Shown one piece after another: positions 1 through 10,900 of a DNA stretch of 64,000 bases; positions within the stretch are counted from its first letter, which is position 1, and each line of letters opens with the position of its first letter. A model generated the notes under the pieces. The model ran no database searches. It was given only the letters and a program-made list of their open reading frames with translations, and had not been told where the DNA came from. The DNA is taken from positions 62,001 to 126,000 of the forward strand of contig CANSEY010000005.1 in assembly GCA_947646015.1 (NCBI GenBank). Reading direction: 5' to 3'. The position numbers were made by a program, and so were the translations under genes. Source of the DNA: an uncultured Bacteroides sp. GTDB taxonomy: Bacteria; Bacteroidota; Bacteroidia; Bacteroidales; Bacteroidaceae.

Positions 1-25
1 AATAGTTTATTCATCTGATATAAAT

Positions 26-2143
26 TTACGGTTTATAATAAAATGTACCAAACTCGGTAAACGACTGTACTCTGAACCTAAAACGAGACATATCTGTTTC
101 ATTCCAGTTATCATTACGATTAGGTTCAGGAAGTTTTATACGCAGATATCTCACTTGTTCTTTTGACGGAAAATCATAGAAACCCTCACTTTTAATATTG
201 GGCAACTCGGGATGTGCAATGGAATCAATCTGCACAATTTCCCTCCAAACTATATTTTCGTCAAGCGGATCATTAATAATATCCTGATTGACAGGAGTCT
301 CGATAATCAGCTTAGTTGCCGCAAAGTCTGAGTTGTTGCCAGCCAGAAATACACCATTAACATCTGTCGTCTCTTTCATATCAATAAACAAATAATACGG
401 AAGTGGCGGAGTACTTGTATCGTTGTTGTAATATGAAGTCCATCCTGTTGATTTGTCGCTGTCCAGCAATCGGTCCGGCGACTGCCCTGAATTAAAGTTA
501 TCGCTTCCATTTGCATCCAGTGCATAAATCTCCCAGTCAGCTCGATTATGACGGTAGTGATACCCGTTACTTGGGAAATCAACCACACCACTTGATGGAT
601 TTTCTGCCAGAGGCGAGTATTTCCATATGGCTTTATCCATCAGCGGATATTTCGATGCATAACTACGGGCTTCGTCTGTCAGCGAATAGCCCCAATGCTC
701 AAAGAATGGTGAAAAATCTTCCTTAAAATAGTCACATAAAGCCTTAAAGAAATAGGTAGAAGTAGAATGATCTATGGAAATTTTATCTTTAATCATACGG
801 TTCAACTCTATATAAAAAGCCCAATCGTCATCTTTGTAGTTAGCTAATTGAACGAGGCTTGCCAATGCGTATGTCGGCCGTACTTCCGACTTTATATCAG
901 ATACAAACCAGCGGCTACTATCGGTATCTGCATATGCCAATGCTTTGGGGAATTGCTCCGCAATGCTACTGCCTTCTTCCGGGAAAATCGGTCCCATCGG
1001 ATACCCATCCTCTCTTAATCCTTTCTCAGCCATGCGATATAGGGGAATTGCTTTTACCGCATCAGATACTTCGCTCCACCAGGGTGATTTTATATCTCTG
1101 AAAGAGTAATTTCTATATAACGCATTAAAAATAGCAACAGAATTACCGGATTTCAACGTTTGATAGCTAGCCAGCTCATTCAACAGATAATTTGTATTCA
1201 ATGCCACTACACCATAATCGGCATTACGAATATACAGATTGTCCAACAACTCCACATCCAGCACCACACGCTCAGGAAAATCGGGAGCACGCATTGAAAA
1301 ATCCTGTGCCCCAACCTGCAAACTGTAATAGTTATAATAATAGGTCTCGACAGCATTGTCCCATGCTTCCAGTGTGTTCGGCATCTTTTCAGCAATGGTA
1401 GGATCATCATTTATCATATCCAATAATCGCTCACGCTGAACGGAAAAAGCGACATGCCGGCCACGCAACTCGAGCCACGGTACAGTCGTTGTACGCAACT
1501 GCTCAACCCACGCTGTTACATCAGTAGAACCGACAATAAAATCAGGCGAACGATAAGCCCCGTTAATCTCCATAACAAAATCCGCACTACCATTCACATC
1601 CTTGCTTTTTTCGATCCATATCATGCCTCCCAAAGGATTACGAATGGTGTTTTTTCCTGGGAACAGTTGCTTCGAAGTAGTAACTACCGGCAAACGCAAG
1701 TAGGGAGAAATATCCGTCAAATCATCTAAATGAGAACCGATGATAACCGTCAACCCCATAGTGTTGTCATTAATGGTTATAGTAATCAATTCACCTGCTC
1801 CGGCATAAAGTCCGGTACTGTATATCGGACGAGGAACTTGTTGCACGTCAAGATCGTATGCAGGAATGTATCTCTTGCTTAAATCAAGCGCAAGCAGTGT
1901 ATTGACAGTATTATCGACTAAAGTATCTACCAAACCCGGAAAAACACGGGCACTTTCATACATACTGACATCGATTCCTTCACCTGTTACTATGGTTACA
2001 TTGGTAGAATCAGCGGTATCATCTTCTGTCCCGCTTTCGATATCATATTGATAAGCAATGTTGCAGCTTCCCATAAAAAACATACAGGAAATGAATGACA
2101 GCAAAACTGCATAATCGGCTTTTAGTTTATTAAAGCATTTCAT
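26..2143 (-). CDS. M60-like (pseudo)peptidase lipoprotein with C-terminal F5/8C domain
   Basis: A 705-residue lipoprotein with a signal peptide ending at Cys27 (motif FMGSC). Residues about 95-500 follow the M60/enhancin-like layout: the AGELITITI strand, the LTVIIGSH strand, NPLGGMIWIE, PWLELRGRHVAF, and near the end the DFSPFFEHWGY segment. No HExxH occurs anywhere in the protein, and the segment where the zinc helix should lie reads LLNELASYQT. Residues about 555-705 look like an F5/8 type C (discoidin) domain. It is the last gene of the 11-gene PUL operon, 13 bp after its neighbour. I infer a cell-surface glycan- or glycoprotein-binding protein built on a dead protease fold; an unusual active protease cannot be excluded. 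Confidence 0.8.
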   Translation of the reverse strand: MKCFNKLKADYAVLLSFISCMFFMGSCNIAYQYDIESGTEDDTADSTNVTIVTGEGIDVSMYESARVFPGLVDTLVDNTVNTLLALDLSKRYIPAYDLDVQQVPRPIYSTGLYAGAGELITITINDNTMGLTVIIGSHLDDLTDISPYLRLPVVTTSKQLFPGKNTIRNPLGGMIWIEKSKDVNGSADFVMEINGAYRSPDFIVGSTDVTAWVEQLRTTTVPWLELRGRHVAFSVQRERLLDMINDDPTIAEKMPNTLEAWDNAVETYYYNYYSLQVGAQDFSMRAPDFPERVVLDVELLDNLYIRNADYGVVALNTNYLLNELASYQTLKSGNSVAIFNALYRNYSFRDIKSPWWSEVSDAVKAIPLYRMAEKGLREDGYPMGPIFPEEGSSIAEQFPKALAYADTDSSRWFVSDIKSEVRPTYALASLVQLANYKDDDWAFYIELNRMIKDKISIDHSTSTYFFKALCDYFKEDFSPFFEHWGYSLTDEARSYASKYPLMDKAIWKYSPLAENPSSGVVDFPSNGYHYRHNRADWEIYALDANGSDNFNSGQSPDRLLDSDKSTGWTSYYNNDTSTPPLPYYLFIDMKETTDVNGVFLAGNNSDFAATKLIIETPVNQDIINDPLDENIVWREIVQIDSIAHPELPNIKSEGFYDFPSKEQVRYLRIKLPEPNRNDNWNETDMSRFRFRVQSFTEFGTFYYKP

Positions 2144-2156
2144 ATTGCATTCTAAT

Positions 2157-3986
2157 TTAATTATTTAAAGAAACGTAATCTAATGCCCAGCCTTCACCAT
2201 CGAAATTCCAGGAAGAATCAACCGGCTCTCCAAACCATTGAAAAATCTGATAGGATAAATCGACTGTATTAAGAACCGTTTTATAGTAGGAATCGTCTAT
2301 AAGTGGGCATACCTTATCCGTTACAATACTCTCCTGCCTGCGCGTTACGTAATCATCGGTAGGCGCAAACGTACCAACCGGTTTATTGAAGTATAATCTT
2401 TTATCTTTTGATGTATATTTCGAATAATCTTCCAAATAAGATAATCCGATATCATCTTCGCGATCGTTGGGGTAATAACCCACCAGATTATTCCAATACG
2501 GATATAATTCACCCAAAAGGTCCAGTTTTGTAGTACAATGATACTCCGCAATAATATCAGCAGGTAGAGCAACGTTGTAAAACTGGAGATCGTTTATATA
2601 TAGATTTGCCTGATTAGGTCTGTCCGGAGAAAACGTATGTCCGATGGCAAGCGGCGCATCTGTCCACATATCTTTACTGCCGTCTATCTTACATCCCATC
2701 TGATACTTACCGTCAAGATAAAATAAGATGGAGTCACCTTTCTGGGTATCATCAACCTCTTTTATAACTAGCGTATAAGAATGCCATGATCCGTCACGTC
2801 TCGTAGATGGTAAGCGGAAAACCGAAGAACCCTCTTTAAAATTAGCAGCAAATTCGACTTGCGTATTATTAGAGAACATTAGCTGCCAGCCTGTACCTGC
2901 TTTTTGATATCTTTTCGATATTATATTTCTATTACCCCAGGGGTCGCCGTGCTTATCAAACATTTTAAACTGAATGGTATATCCACTTTTATCCACCTCT
3001 TCATCCGGATTGGAACTCCATCGTTTACCCATATTAAAGAACTCGGTATTTCCAGTCATAACGGCATTTGTTGTCGCTTTTTGTCCGGGACCGACGAAAT
3101 AAGGACTATAGAATTTGTATTGTAGTTCATCCGAGCCCGGCCTTTGCAACAATTTGGATGCAAACCGACTGTTATAAAGCATCATGAAAGAATTGAGACG
3201 CGGATCATCATACAACGATGCCGGAGTTACATTACCTTCATAAACACCACCATAAGAAGATGTAATAACTACAAGCCAGTTTTCCTGAACGTAACGCGGA
3301 CGCGCTTCAAGTACTTTCATTATTTTACCGATGAAAGCATCTACATTGTAAATCGCATCAATAACCTCACTGGTAGGAGTTGTCTCATTGCTCCAGAATC
3401 CATGTTGCTCACCAATCTGTTGAACACCGCCGAACTGTGCAACTACGATATCCGAGATTGTTTCACCATTGATTTCAGCAATAAGAGCATCAGCGGTTTC
3501 ACTGTCGGCCGAAGTCTTTCTTTTAGTATCGGCAACACTCCCGAAAGCTCCGAAAAACTCCGTATCAGAAGAATAAAAGCTGACTTTCAGATTTTCATCC
3601 GCCTCTTTCAATCGTTGAAGAAAAGAAGGCGTTTCGAGTTCGTCAATTCCTTGATTGACATCAAGCCCGTTCTTTGTTGTTCCGGTCAGCAAATTTGCCC
3701 ATCCACGTTCTTTACTAACCCCTTCTTCATTGTCGGCAAGTCCGTAAAAAGTAAACAAAGATTTATCCGTCATGGAGCGGATAACTGGAGCCTTTCGTGT
3801 ATTGTACGCCTCATTAACGGCTATTCCGGATGCACCGTCGATAACCACCATCAATACGTGTCCCGTAGTATATTCAGTACCCGACTCCGGATAATCATCA
3901 GTCAAAAGCCTTTCCATCTCCTCATTGCACGAGAATGCAAATACAGCAAACAGGCAAAGCATTATATTTTTTATCAACTTTTCCAT
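2157..3986 (-). CDS. Alkaline-phosphatase-superfamily-like lipoprotein with LamG and DUF4983-type C-terminus
   Basis: A 609-residue lipoprotein (signal peptide to Cys20, FAFSC). Residues about 40-290 resemble type I phosphodiesterase/nucleotide pyrophosphatases: VLMVVIDG at the start, RGWANLLTG at the nucleophile loop and VVITSSYGG where active members have SDHGG. The Asp and His metal ligands of that last motif are replaced, so hydrolase activity is doubtful. Residues about 325-490 form a LamG/concanavalin-like domain (RDGSWHSYTLVI, then ILFYLDGKYQMG). The C-terminal 100 residues match the DUF4983 type often found in PULs. It sits 16 bp downstream of the DUF5008-type gene and 13 bp upstream of the M60-like gene. 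Likely a surface glycan-binding accessory protein; substrate unknown. Confidence 0.75.
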   Translation of the reverse strand: MEKLIKNIMLCLFAVFAFSCNEEMERLLTDDYPESGTEYTTGHVLMVVIDGASGIAVNEAYNTRKAPVIRSMTDKSLFTFYGLADNEEGVSKERGWANLLTGTTKNGLDVNQGIDELETPSFLQRLKEADENLKVSFYSSDTEFFGAFGSVADTKRKTSADSETADALIAEINGETISDIVVAQFGGVQQIGEQHGFWSNETTPTSEVIDAIYNVDAFIGKIMKVLEARPRYVQENWLVVITSSYGGVYEGNVTPASLYDDPRLNSFMMLYNSRFASKLLQRPGSDELQYKFYSPYFVGPGQKATTNAVMTGNTEFFNMGKRWSSNPDEEVDKSGYTIQFKMFDKHGDPWGNRNIISKRYQKAGTGWQLMFSNNTQVEFAANFKEGSSVFRLPSTRRDGSWHSYTLVIKEVDDTQKGDSILFYLDGKYQMGCKIDGSKDMWTDAPLAIGHTFSPDRPNQANLYINDLQFYNVALPADIIAEYHCTTKLDLLGELYPYWNNLVGYYPNDREDDIGLSYLEDYSKYTSKDKRLYFNKPVGTFAPTDDYVTRRQESIVTDKVCPLIDDSYYKTVLNTVDLSYQIFQWFGEPVDSSWNFDGEGWALDYVSLNN

Positions 3987-4002
3987 TGTATTTCATAATA
4001 AG

Positions 4003-5688
4003 TTATTCATAATCAACTTCTATCATTATCGCATTGCGAACCATATTACCATCAAAACGGCTGAAATCACCAAGCAGCAGCAATCCGTTTGAATTGGTCG
4101 AAGTACGAGTTTCAATTACTTTGTAGAGTTCACCCTGGAAGATGCCCGGTACATTAAATTGTTGCAGCGCCTTTCCATCACGACCCAATATAAGGAAACC
4201 ACGGCGAGTCACACCATCGTATTTCGTAAACGCACCTGAAACAACAATATTATCATTATCAAGCAGACAGGCAAAATTTGCCAATCCTCCTTCCATTTTT
4301 CCGATCTTGAAAATTTCATCACGTGTGCCATCATCATTCAACATAACTACACTCTGTGCAGGAATACCGTTGAACTCAGAAAACTCCCCAGTTATAAGGA
4401 TTTTCTTTTTGTTTTTATTGTACCGGATTTTAGTAATACTTCCATTTGCGCCCGTACCGATGTTTTTCATAAAAGTTTCATCAAGGGTACCTTCGGCATT
4501 CAACTTCACAATATTCTTCACAGACTGTCCATCGAAACTGCTGAATGTCCCTACTATGACAATACCGTCACTTTCGACCATACAAGCATCTAAAATCTGC
4601 CCGATAACTCCTTCTGCATCCCTGCGATAGCTATCATCAAGTTCTCCAGTCCTTGACATACGCAATACACTTGCAACCTTCGAATAATCCAAAACCATAC
4701 TCTCAGCATAGGATTTTTCGGTATTAATACGACAGTAGTTTGTAATATTTCCTACTGCTACCACCTTCTCATTGGAAGTTATAAATGTACGGACAGGCGC
4801 TTCAAGGGTTCCCCCGTTGAATACCGGTATCTTACAATTTATGCTTGTATTATTCTTTTTCGAAGGCAGCGCTACAGTTTTATAATACGAGGCTACTTCA
4901 TTAGTAGCTATCGTGATGTTATTGACCGGCAACTTATCCCAGCCGTATTCTGAAAATTTACCCGACAGAAGAACCCTGTGGTCACTAGGAAAATAAGTAA
5001 ATGAATTAAGGTAACATTCAATATCTGTCACTCCCGGATTGGTCAGATCAATGCCGGCTCCCTGACCAGGATCAAGTTTGAAGTCTGTTACCCATTTTCC
5101 CGATACGGAACCGTCTGTCAAAACCATAGATATACAAGAAAAACTCTGCGAGCTATTTTCATTGTAGTAGGCCTGCATATAGTCGCCAACAGGGTAATAT
5201 ACCCGTGCTTTTGAATAATGCTCCGCACAATCGTAAATAGGTCCCGAAGTGCCTTTAAAGCCGTATGATTGATCTATCCTAATATTTCCTAATACAGTGA
5301 GACGAGGTCCATAGAAAACTTGTTCTTTCAACACAATATATGCGGTACCCGAACTGAGATTGCCAGGTATTTTCACCGTTATTGTCGTGTCGGTAGCAGT
5401 GACAATTTTGGTTTCTTCATCAGAAATATAAAACTTGAAATCGTAACGCCCTGATTGCGGGTCACACCAGTTCAACATCCCTTTAGCTTTAAATACAACC
5501 GTATCATTGGGATAAGCGCTTTCCGGAGAAGGAGATTCAGCCAGCAAACCGATCCCGAGCGGAGCTTTTCCCCCACTGTACGGATCATCTTTTATATTGC
5601 TGTTCAGATCACTGTTACAGGATGTAGCCAATAACGAAGTGAATACGAAGCAGACAATCATTAACGAATAGATGGTAATATGTTTCAT
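4003..5688 (-). CDS. DUF5008/TIG lipoprotein with delta-60-type beta-propeller repeats
   Basis: A 561-residue lipoprotein with a signal peptide ending at Cys24 (LATSC). Residues about 40-140 form an IPT/TIG-like Ig fold (DUF5008-type start). From about residue 200 on, repeated segments such as GIVIVGTFSSFDG, KILITGEFSEFNG, NIVVSGAFTKYDG and LLLLGDFSRFDG mark a delta-60 (DUF5122) repeat propeller. Each repeat has the G-x-F-x-x-[FY]-[DN]-G signature. No catalytic motif is seen. Position in the operon, just after SusC, SusD and FAS1 genes, is where surface glycan-binding proteins (SusE/F analogues) normally lie, so glycan binding at the outer surface is the inferred role. Confidence 0.8.
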   Translation of the reverse strand: MKHITIYSLMIVCFVFTSLLATSCNSDLNSNIKDDPYSGGKAPLGIGLLAESPSPESAYPNDTVVFKAKGMLNWCDPQSGRYDFKFYISDEETKIVTATDTTITVKIPGNLSSGTAYIVLKEQVFYGPRLTVLGNIRIDQSYGFKGTSGPIYDCAEHYSKARVYYPVGDYMQAYYNENSSQSFSCISMVLTDGSVSGKWVTDFKLDPGQGAGIDLTNPGVTDIECYLNSFTYFPSDHRVLLSGKFSEYGWDKLPVNNITIATNEVASYYKTVALPSKKNNTSINCKIPVFNGGTLEAPVRTFITSNEKVVAVGNITNYCRINTEKSYAESMVLDYSKVASVLRMSRTGELDDSYRRDAEGVIGQILDACMVESDGIVIVGTFSSFDGQSVKNIVKLNAEGTLDETFMKNIGTGANGSITKIRYNKNKKKILITGEFSEFNGIPAQSVVMLNDDGTRDEIFKIGKMEGGLANFACLLDNDNIVVSGAFTKYDGVTRRGFLILGRDGKALQQFNVPGIFQGELYKVIETRTSTNSNGLLLLGDFSRFDGNMVRNAIMIEVDYE

Positions 5689-5708
5689 TGTACTATCTTT
5701 ATTTATAG

Positions 5709-6431
5709 TTAATTATCCGGTTCTGTTTCTATTGTCGCATTTATAGCCTTTGTAGCAAAAAGATATGGTTCAAAACCAAATGCATGATCGGTTAACCTGA
5801 GCACATGTACCACTCCGTTGGTCGGTTGTATATCAGATGTTGCTACATAAGCGTTTTTCATATCACCTATTGTGAAATCATAGACATAAGAGTATATGAT
5901 TTGTCTTGCACCGGCATATTTCACATTATTTGCATCATAATAAACAACGCCCATGTTCATAGGCTGCTGACCGTATGATAGAAATGCCTGTCCCGGATAG
6001 GCTGCAATGGCAGTCGTATCAATTTGAGGGATATCTTTCAGCAAATATTTATCTTTTACGATGTACATTGACAGCATTTCACGCCAAACTTCCGGTTTTA
6101 TCTGACTAAAACTCTTGATGCTATCATGCCCCATACGATACCAAATACGGTTCAGATAATTAAAACTACCACGGATTGACCAATCGGTAGGTGCAAAAAA
6201 GGTAATTTGTTCGTCTTCAAAAACATCCTCCATACCGGACAGCCGGATGACTTCCACCAAATCTTTAAAATAATCGGGTCTTGATTCCAAATATTGCATC
6301 ATATTCCCATTATAATAAGGGTTCGCTTTTCCACCATCAATTAAATAACTATCATCGGCACAATTGTACATGAGTATTGCCAAAAGGCAACATCCGACAA
6401 TTTTCTTCCATAATTTGATATTATTTTTCAT
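5709..6431 (-). CDS. Fasciclin (FAS1) domain lipoprotein
   Basis: A 240-residue protein, taking the ATG at 6431; a longer reading to 6467 would overlap the upstream SusD gene and spoil the signal peptide. The start gives a lipoprotein signal (Cys24, ILMYNC). Residues about 40-225 form one FAS1 domain: QYLESRPDYFKDLVEVI, the ITFFAPTDWSI strand and the C-terminal GVVHVLRLTDHAFGF strand. FAS1 domains act in adhesion or ligand binding and have no known catalytic site. It follows SusD by 26 bp and precedes the DUF5008-type gene, matching a PUL architecture in which FAS1 proteins replace SusE/F. It is paralogous in type to the FAS1 gene at 12206-13000. Confidence 0.85.
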   Translation of the reverse strand: MKNNIKLWKKIVGCCLLAILMYNCADDSYLIDGGKANPYYNGNMMQYLESRPDYFKDLVEVIRLSGMEDVFEDEQITFFAPTDWSIRGSFNYLNRIWYRMGHDSIKSFSQIKPEVWREMLSMYIVKDKYLLKDIPQIDTTAIAAYPGQAFLSYGQQPMNMGVVYYDANNVKYAGARQIIYSYVYDFTIGDMKNAYVATSDIQPTNGVVHVLRLTDHAFGFEPYLFATKAINATIETEPDN

Positions 6432-6457
6432 ATCTATACATTTTAAGTTTATCAGAG

Positions 6458-7969
6458 TTACTCCCAAAATAAATTCAATCCAATCTGTGTGTTGTTTTTC
6501 AACGCATTACGATGAATAGGCCATGTCCATGCCCCCACATTAAAATTAGTACGCGTCATCGGATTCATACAATAGTTTCTGTTATACACCTTTCCTGTAC
6601 GAACCAAATCATAATAGTAATGTCCTTCACCGATAAGCTCTCTGCAGCGTTCCCAGAAAATAGCATCCATCAATTCACTACCCGAGGCATTAATTTCGGA
6701 AGCATGTGCCCTATTGCGGACCCGGTTGAGTAATTCGCAGGCTTTCGTATCGTTAGTCCCCAAAGCGGCAAGAGCTTCAGCATACAACAAAAGTGCACCT
6801 GCATAACGGAATACTATTTGATTGCCGGAGTTGGACGTAATTGTTCCGTTTCCATAAGTATCAATATTCCAAAACTTCTTGATTTCCTTAGGAGCAGAAC
6901 TTGAAACCGAAGTAGAATATATCTTTTCGTCAAACCATAGTTCTTTCCTCGCATCGTCTTCATACATAGGGAACAGACTCATTAGATAATCTCCTGAATA
7001 ACAGAATACTGGTGTAGACTTGTTCAGACAGGAATAGGAAACATTATCAGAAAACTTTGCATTCATCATAAATATCTCATTGAAATTTATATTTTGTGCA
7101 ATCTCAAACAAACCTTCGTCTGACCCTCCAGCAAAAATGACGGAACTTCTATTTATATCAAGCAGTGAATAAGCTCCATTGTTACGTTCCAGCTCCTCGC
7201 CTAGCGAAACAACATTCCTATAATATTGCTCTTTATTTTTTGCATCAAACTGTACAAGCCACAAGTTTATATGCATCATCAGCGCAATGACTGAACCTCT
7301 GGAGGCTCTAATCCCTTTGCTCGAATAAGATGAATATGACCATGGTAGTACTTCCGCTCCCGGATCATCGTCAAGCAAAGGTTGTAAGTCGGCAAGGCAA
7401 TTTTGTAAAACTATAACCATATTGGTTCTGGGCAAGGGAGCTTCATTATAGGCATTTGTATAATAAGGCACATCTCCAAAGGCCCTTACGATGAAGAAAT
7501 AAGACAAGCTACGCATGAAAATAGCTTCTGCTTTAAAACGACTCCGTTTCAAGGCATCCATGCCGGGCACTTTGTCTATTTCAGCAAGCAGAATATTGAC
7601 ATCCTGAATAGCAGTATAAAACACATCCCATTGCATTATTAAACCGCCCCTAGCATCATCGGGATATGTATTACGCAATTCACCCATATCGTTGTTAGCC
7701 AGATAAGCTACATATTTATCCCCAGTGCTGTAGGCTGTTATTGGAGCGCACCGCATATCTCCGCTATACGTAAGGAAAGGACGTTGTGACATTGTTGCAT
7801 TCCGAAATGAATTGTATATGCTCAATAAAAATGCTTCCGCATTCGTCTCATTTCCCTGCGCCCAAAAATCATCACCCGATAGTTTGTCTTCACTCTTATT
7901 TGCAAGCGAATCACAACCGGCAAACAGGCAAGATACTATCAAAGTCATTATTAAAACTATATTTTTCAT
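6458..7969 (-). CDS. SusD/RagB-family outer-membrane glycan-binding lipoprotein
   Basis: A 503-residue lipoprotein (signal peptide to Cys19, LFAGC). The SusD fold is supported by the N-terminal DSLANKSEDKLSGDDFW stretch, the helical SRFKAEAIFMRSLSYFFIV segment followed by RAFGDVPYYT, and the C-terminal DAIFWERCRELIGEGHYYYD followed by LVRTGKVYNRN. SusD proteins sit as a lid on the SusC barrel and capture oligosaccharides. It starts 24 bp after the SusC gene (7994-11164), so the two form a standard transporter pair. Length is normal for the family. Binding specificity cannot be read from the sequence. Confidence 0.93.
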   Translation of the reverse strand: MKNIVLIMTLIVSCLFAGCDSLANKSEDKLSGDDFWAQGNETNAEAFLLSIYNSFRNATMSQRPFLTYSGDMRCAPITAYSTGDKYVAYLANNDMGELRNTYPDDARGGLIMQWDVFYTAIQDVNILLAEIDKVPGMDALKRSRFKAEAIFMRSLSYFFIVRAFGDVPYYTNAYNEAPLPRTNMVIVLQNCLADLQPLLDDDPGAEVLPWSYSSYSSKGIRASRGSVIALMMHINLWLVQFDAKNKEQYYRNVVSLGEELERNNGAYSLLDINRSSVIFAGGSDEGLFEIAQNINFNEIFMMNAKFSDNVSYSCLNKSTPVFCYSGDYLMSLFPMYEDDARKELWFDEKIYSTSVSSSAPKEIKKFWNIDTYGNGTITSNSGNQIVFRYAGALLLYAEALAALGTNDTKACELLNRVRNRAHASEINASGSELMDAIFWERCRELIGEGHYYYDLVRTGKVYNRNYCMNPMTRTNFNVGAWTWPIHRNALKNNTQIGLNLFWE

Positions 7970-7993
7970 ATTCTTCTATATTTAATCGTTCAT

Positions 7994-10900
7994 CTAAAAA
8001 TCCATTGAGACACCAAATGTCACAGTACGACCATTGGGATAACCACCGGATGTGTCATATCCCAAATTGTTTACATTTTCGGGATTGATGCCTGAATATT
8101 TGGAGAAAGTGTAAATATTGTTCATACTAAAATTAAGCTGACATCGGCTGATCCTAAAAAAATCCAGCATTTTCTTTGGAATAGTATAAGCCACAGATAT
8201 ACCGTTAATTTTAAAATAAGAGCCATCTTCCATAAACAATGTCTGGTCGTACCTGAAAGGCTGAATAATACTTGAACGGGTATAATCAAACGGATTAGGA
8301 TATTGGGCATAGATATTATCTTCTGTCCAGAAATTATAAGCCTCAATAGGTGTTAAAGCTCCACTACCTGTAAGGTTTACCTTACCTGCTACAGGTGTTC
8401 CATAAGCCCTAAAACGGTCTGCCAGAGCCTTGTTGATAATATCACGTCTCAAGGTAAACGAGCAGTTAGTGTTGATAGAAAACGCTTTATAACGAAGATT
8501 GATACTGATACCACCGGTCATGCGCGGCTGTGAATTACCTACAATCATCTTGTCTTTTTCATCGATGATATAATCACCATTTACATCCACCCAAATAGGG
8601 TCTCCCGCCTTAAAGTATGCTTGAGTAGAAGTATTCCCTCCCATCCGCAAGCGTTCTCCGGTCAGCGGATTAACAGGCACGTCTTCGTCAGTCGCATATA
8701 CGCCTTTATACACATAGAGATAATTCCCCATCGCGTTAGAACCTAATTTATTCACCACTTCCGCATCACTGTTAATAATCTGCCGTACCTCGTTAGGCAG
8801 CTTTGCGATCACGTCTTTATTAATTGCCAGTGAAGTCGCCACATTCAAATCCCAATTACTTTGCCTTGACAACGGACGGACGTTCAACGAAAACTCCAAT
8901 CCATAGTTAACCAGACTCGTTTTCGTGCTTCTTACGGAATTAAAAGCATTGTGGTTAGCCAACTCTATCGAACTTAGCTGATTGTCAATTTGTTTGTAAT
9001 ACGCCTCGGCAACGAACATAATTTTATTATTAAGGAATGATAAGTCTGTTCCGAGATTCCATGATGTTGACGTTACCGGCTTCAAATCCGGATTCGGCAT
9101 AGCGTTTTTATCAATAGGAATAATAGAAACTCCATTATAAGTATCTTTGCTCAGATTGTAACTTCCCCATATATCATAAATACTAGCTTTATAAGTGGTA
9201 CTACGTCCCCAAGTTACACGAAGAGCTCCGGCATCCAGAAACTTCCATTTTTTAGCAAAAGATTCACGGCTGAAGTTCCAGCGAAATCCCAATGAAGGAT
9301 TTATTGCCCACTTCGCCTGCGACCCATAAGATGAATTTATTTCAGGACGAATATTGGGAGTAAATACGTATTTCCCACCAGGCAGCGATAACTGAGGATC
9401 TATAATAAGTGCAAACGTATTCTTTTTATCTGAAAAATTCGACCTTCCAGCTGCCATGGACGGCATACCGGACGACCATATATGGTCACTTGCCAATCCA
9501 TTCAGCGTAATAAAGTTACCGCTATACTTTTCGGATGAAAGTTCAAAACCTCCCTGTAAATCAAAATTCACAATTCCCAATTTTACGGCTCTTGACAACA
9601 ATGAACGAACATACATATTATAACTATATTCACTACCGTTATTCCAAGCAGCCCTATTGGCATTCAAAATACCCGGTGTAAATTTCTCATTCTCGACAGT
9701 TCCGTATTTATATCCTAAAGTACTTGTCCATCTTATATCAAATGGCAACAGATACATGACATTCATACTTGCATCATATACTACATTCTGATTATCTGCC
9801 TGAACGGAAAAAACAGACAATGCAGAATTAGAAGCTGTATACATAGACGGTGGAGGTAACAAGGAAGAAGCTGCCGAACCTGCGGCTACGCCGGATTGTG
9901 AGAAAGCATTTCCACTACCATTACTGTTTCGGGTTAATGTAGTGGCAAGGTTTAGATTCAAATGAAATCTATCATTAGGCTTATATCCTACTGCTGCCCT
10001 GATACCATATCGGTTAAAGTCCGTGTTTTTCACAATTCCTTTTTCCGTATAATAGTTTGCATTGATCTTATAGTCAAATTTCTCATTGGGTTTACCAGAG
10101 AAACTAAGATTATGAGTTTGATTGTAAGTCGTCTGATAAAAGACACCCTGCCAATCCGTATTATTATTGTAATAAGGATTCAAGCTATCTGACAGTGCCT
10201 GCAATTTATGGATTTCATTATATCCGTGATAGGCGGATGTATCATTTCCCAAAATTTGCATAATTCTAAGCGCTCTCTCCGCCCCGCCTGCAAGTACATC
10301 TCTCAACCTCGGTGGGGTTTTGACTACAAAGTTAGCTGAATAAGAAACTTTCGGTTTGGCTGTTTCTCCTCTTTTGGTCTCTATAAGAATTACTCCGTAA
10401 GCACCTTTTGAACCATACAGAGAGGTTGCAGCTGCATCTTTCAATACTTGGATATTCGCAATATCTTCAAGTGGAATCATAGCCAACGGACTGACTGTCG
10501 CACCTGACAGCAAACCAGCTGCATCATAGCCCGTTACGTCTTCCTGCGGTATACCGTCAACAACAAACAAAGGAGGAGTCAGTCCCATCATAAACTCGCC
10601 ATCACCGGAAGATTGAACGGAAATATCCGAGACTCCTCGAATTGAAAAACTTGGAAGACCTCCGGGAGTACCATTATTCACCTGGATATTTAACCCGGGA
10701 ACACGCCCTTGAAGCAACTCCATCGGATTGGCAACAGGGGTATTAACCAAGTCTTCCGCTTTAATAACCGTAACCGATGCTGTTACCGCAGCTTTGCTAA
10801 CTCTTTTAAATCCGACCACAACCGTTTCCTCAATCATGTTCTCAACCGGACTCAAATATATTTGCATGCGTTCTGAGGGTTTAGTTACTTTGACTGAGAG

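Noticed and set aside
3144..3998. A 284-codon plus-strand ORF
   Set aside because: It lies wholly antisense to the DUF4983-type gene, encodes a Cys/Ile/Arg-rich product with no signal or domain, and has no promoter. It is a shadow.
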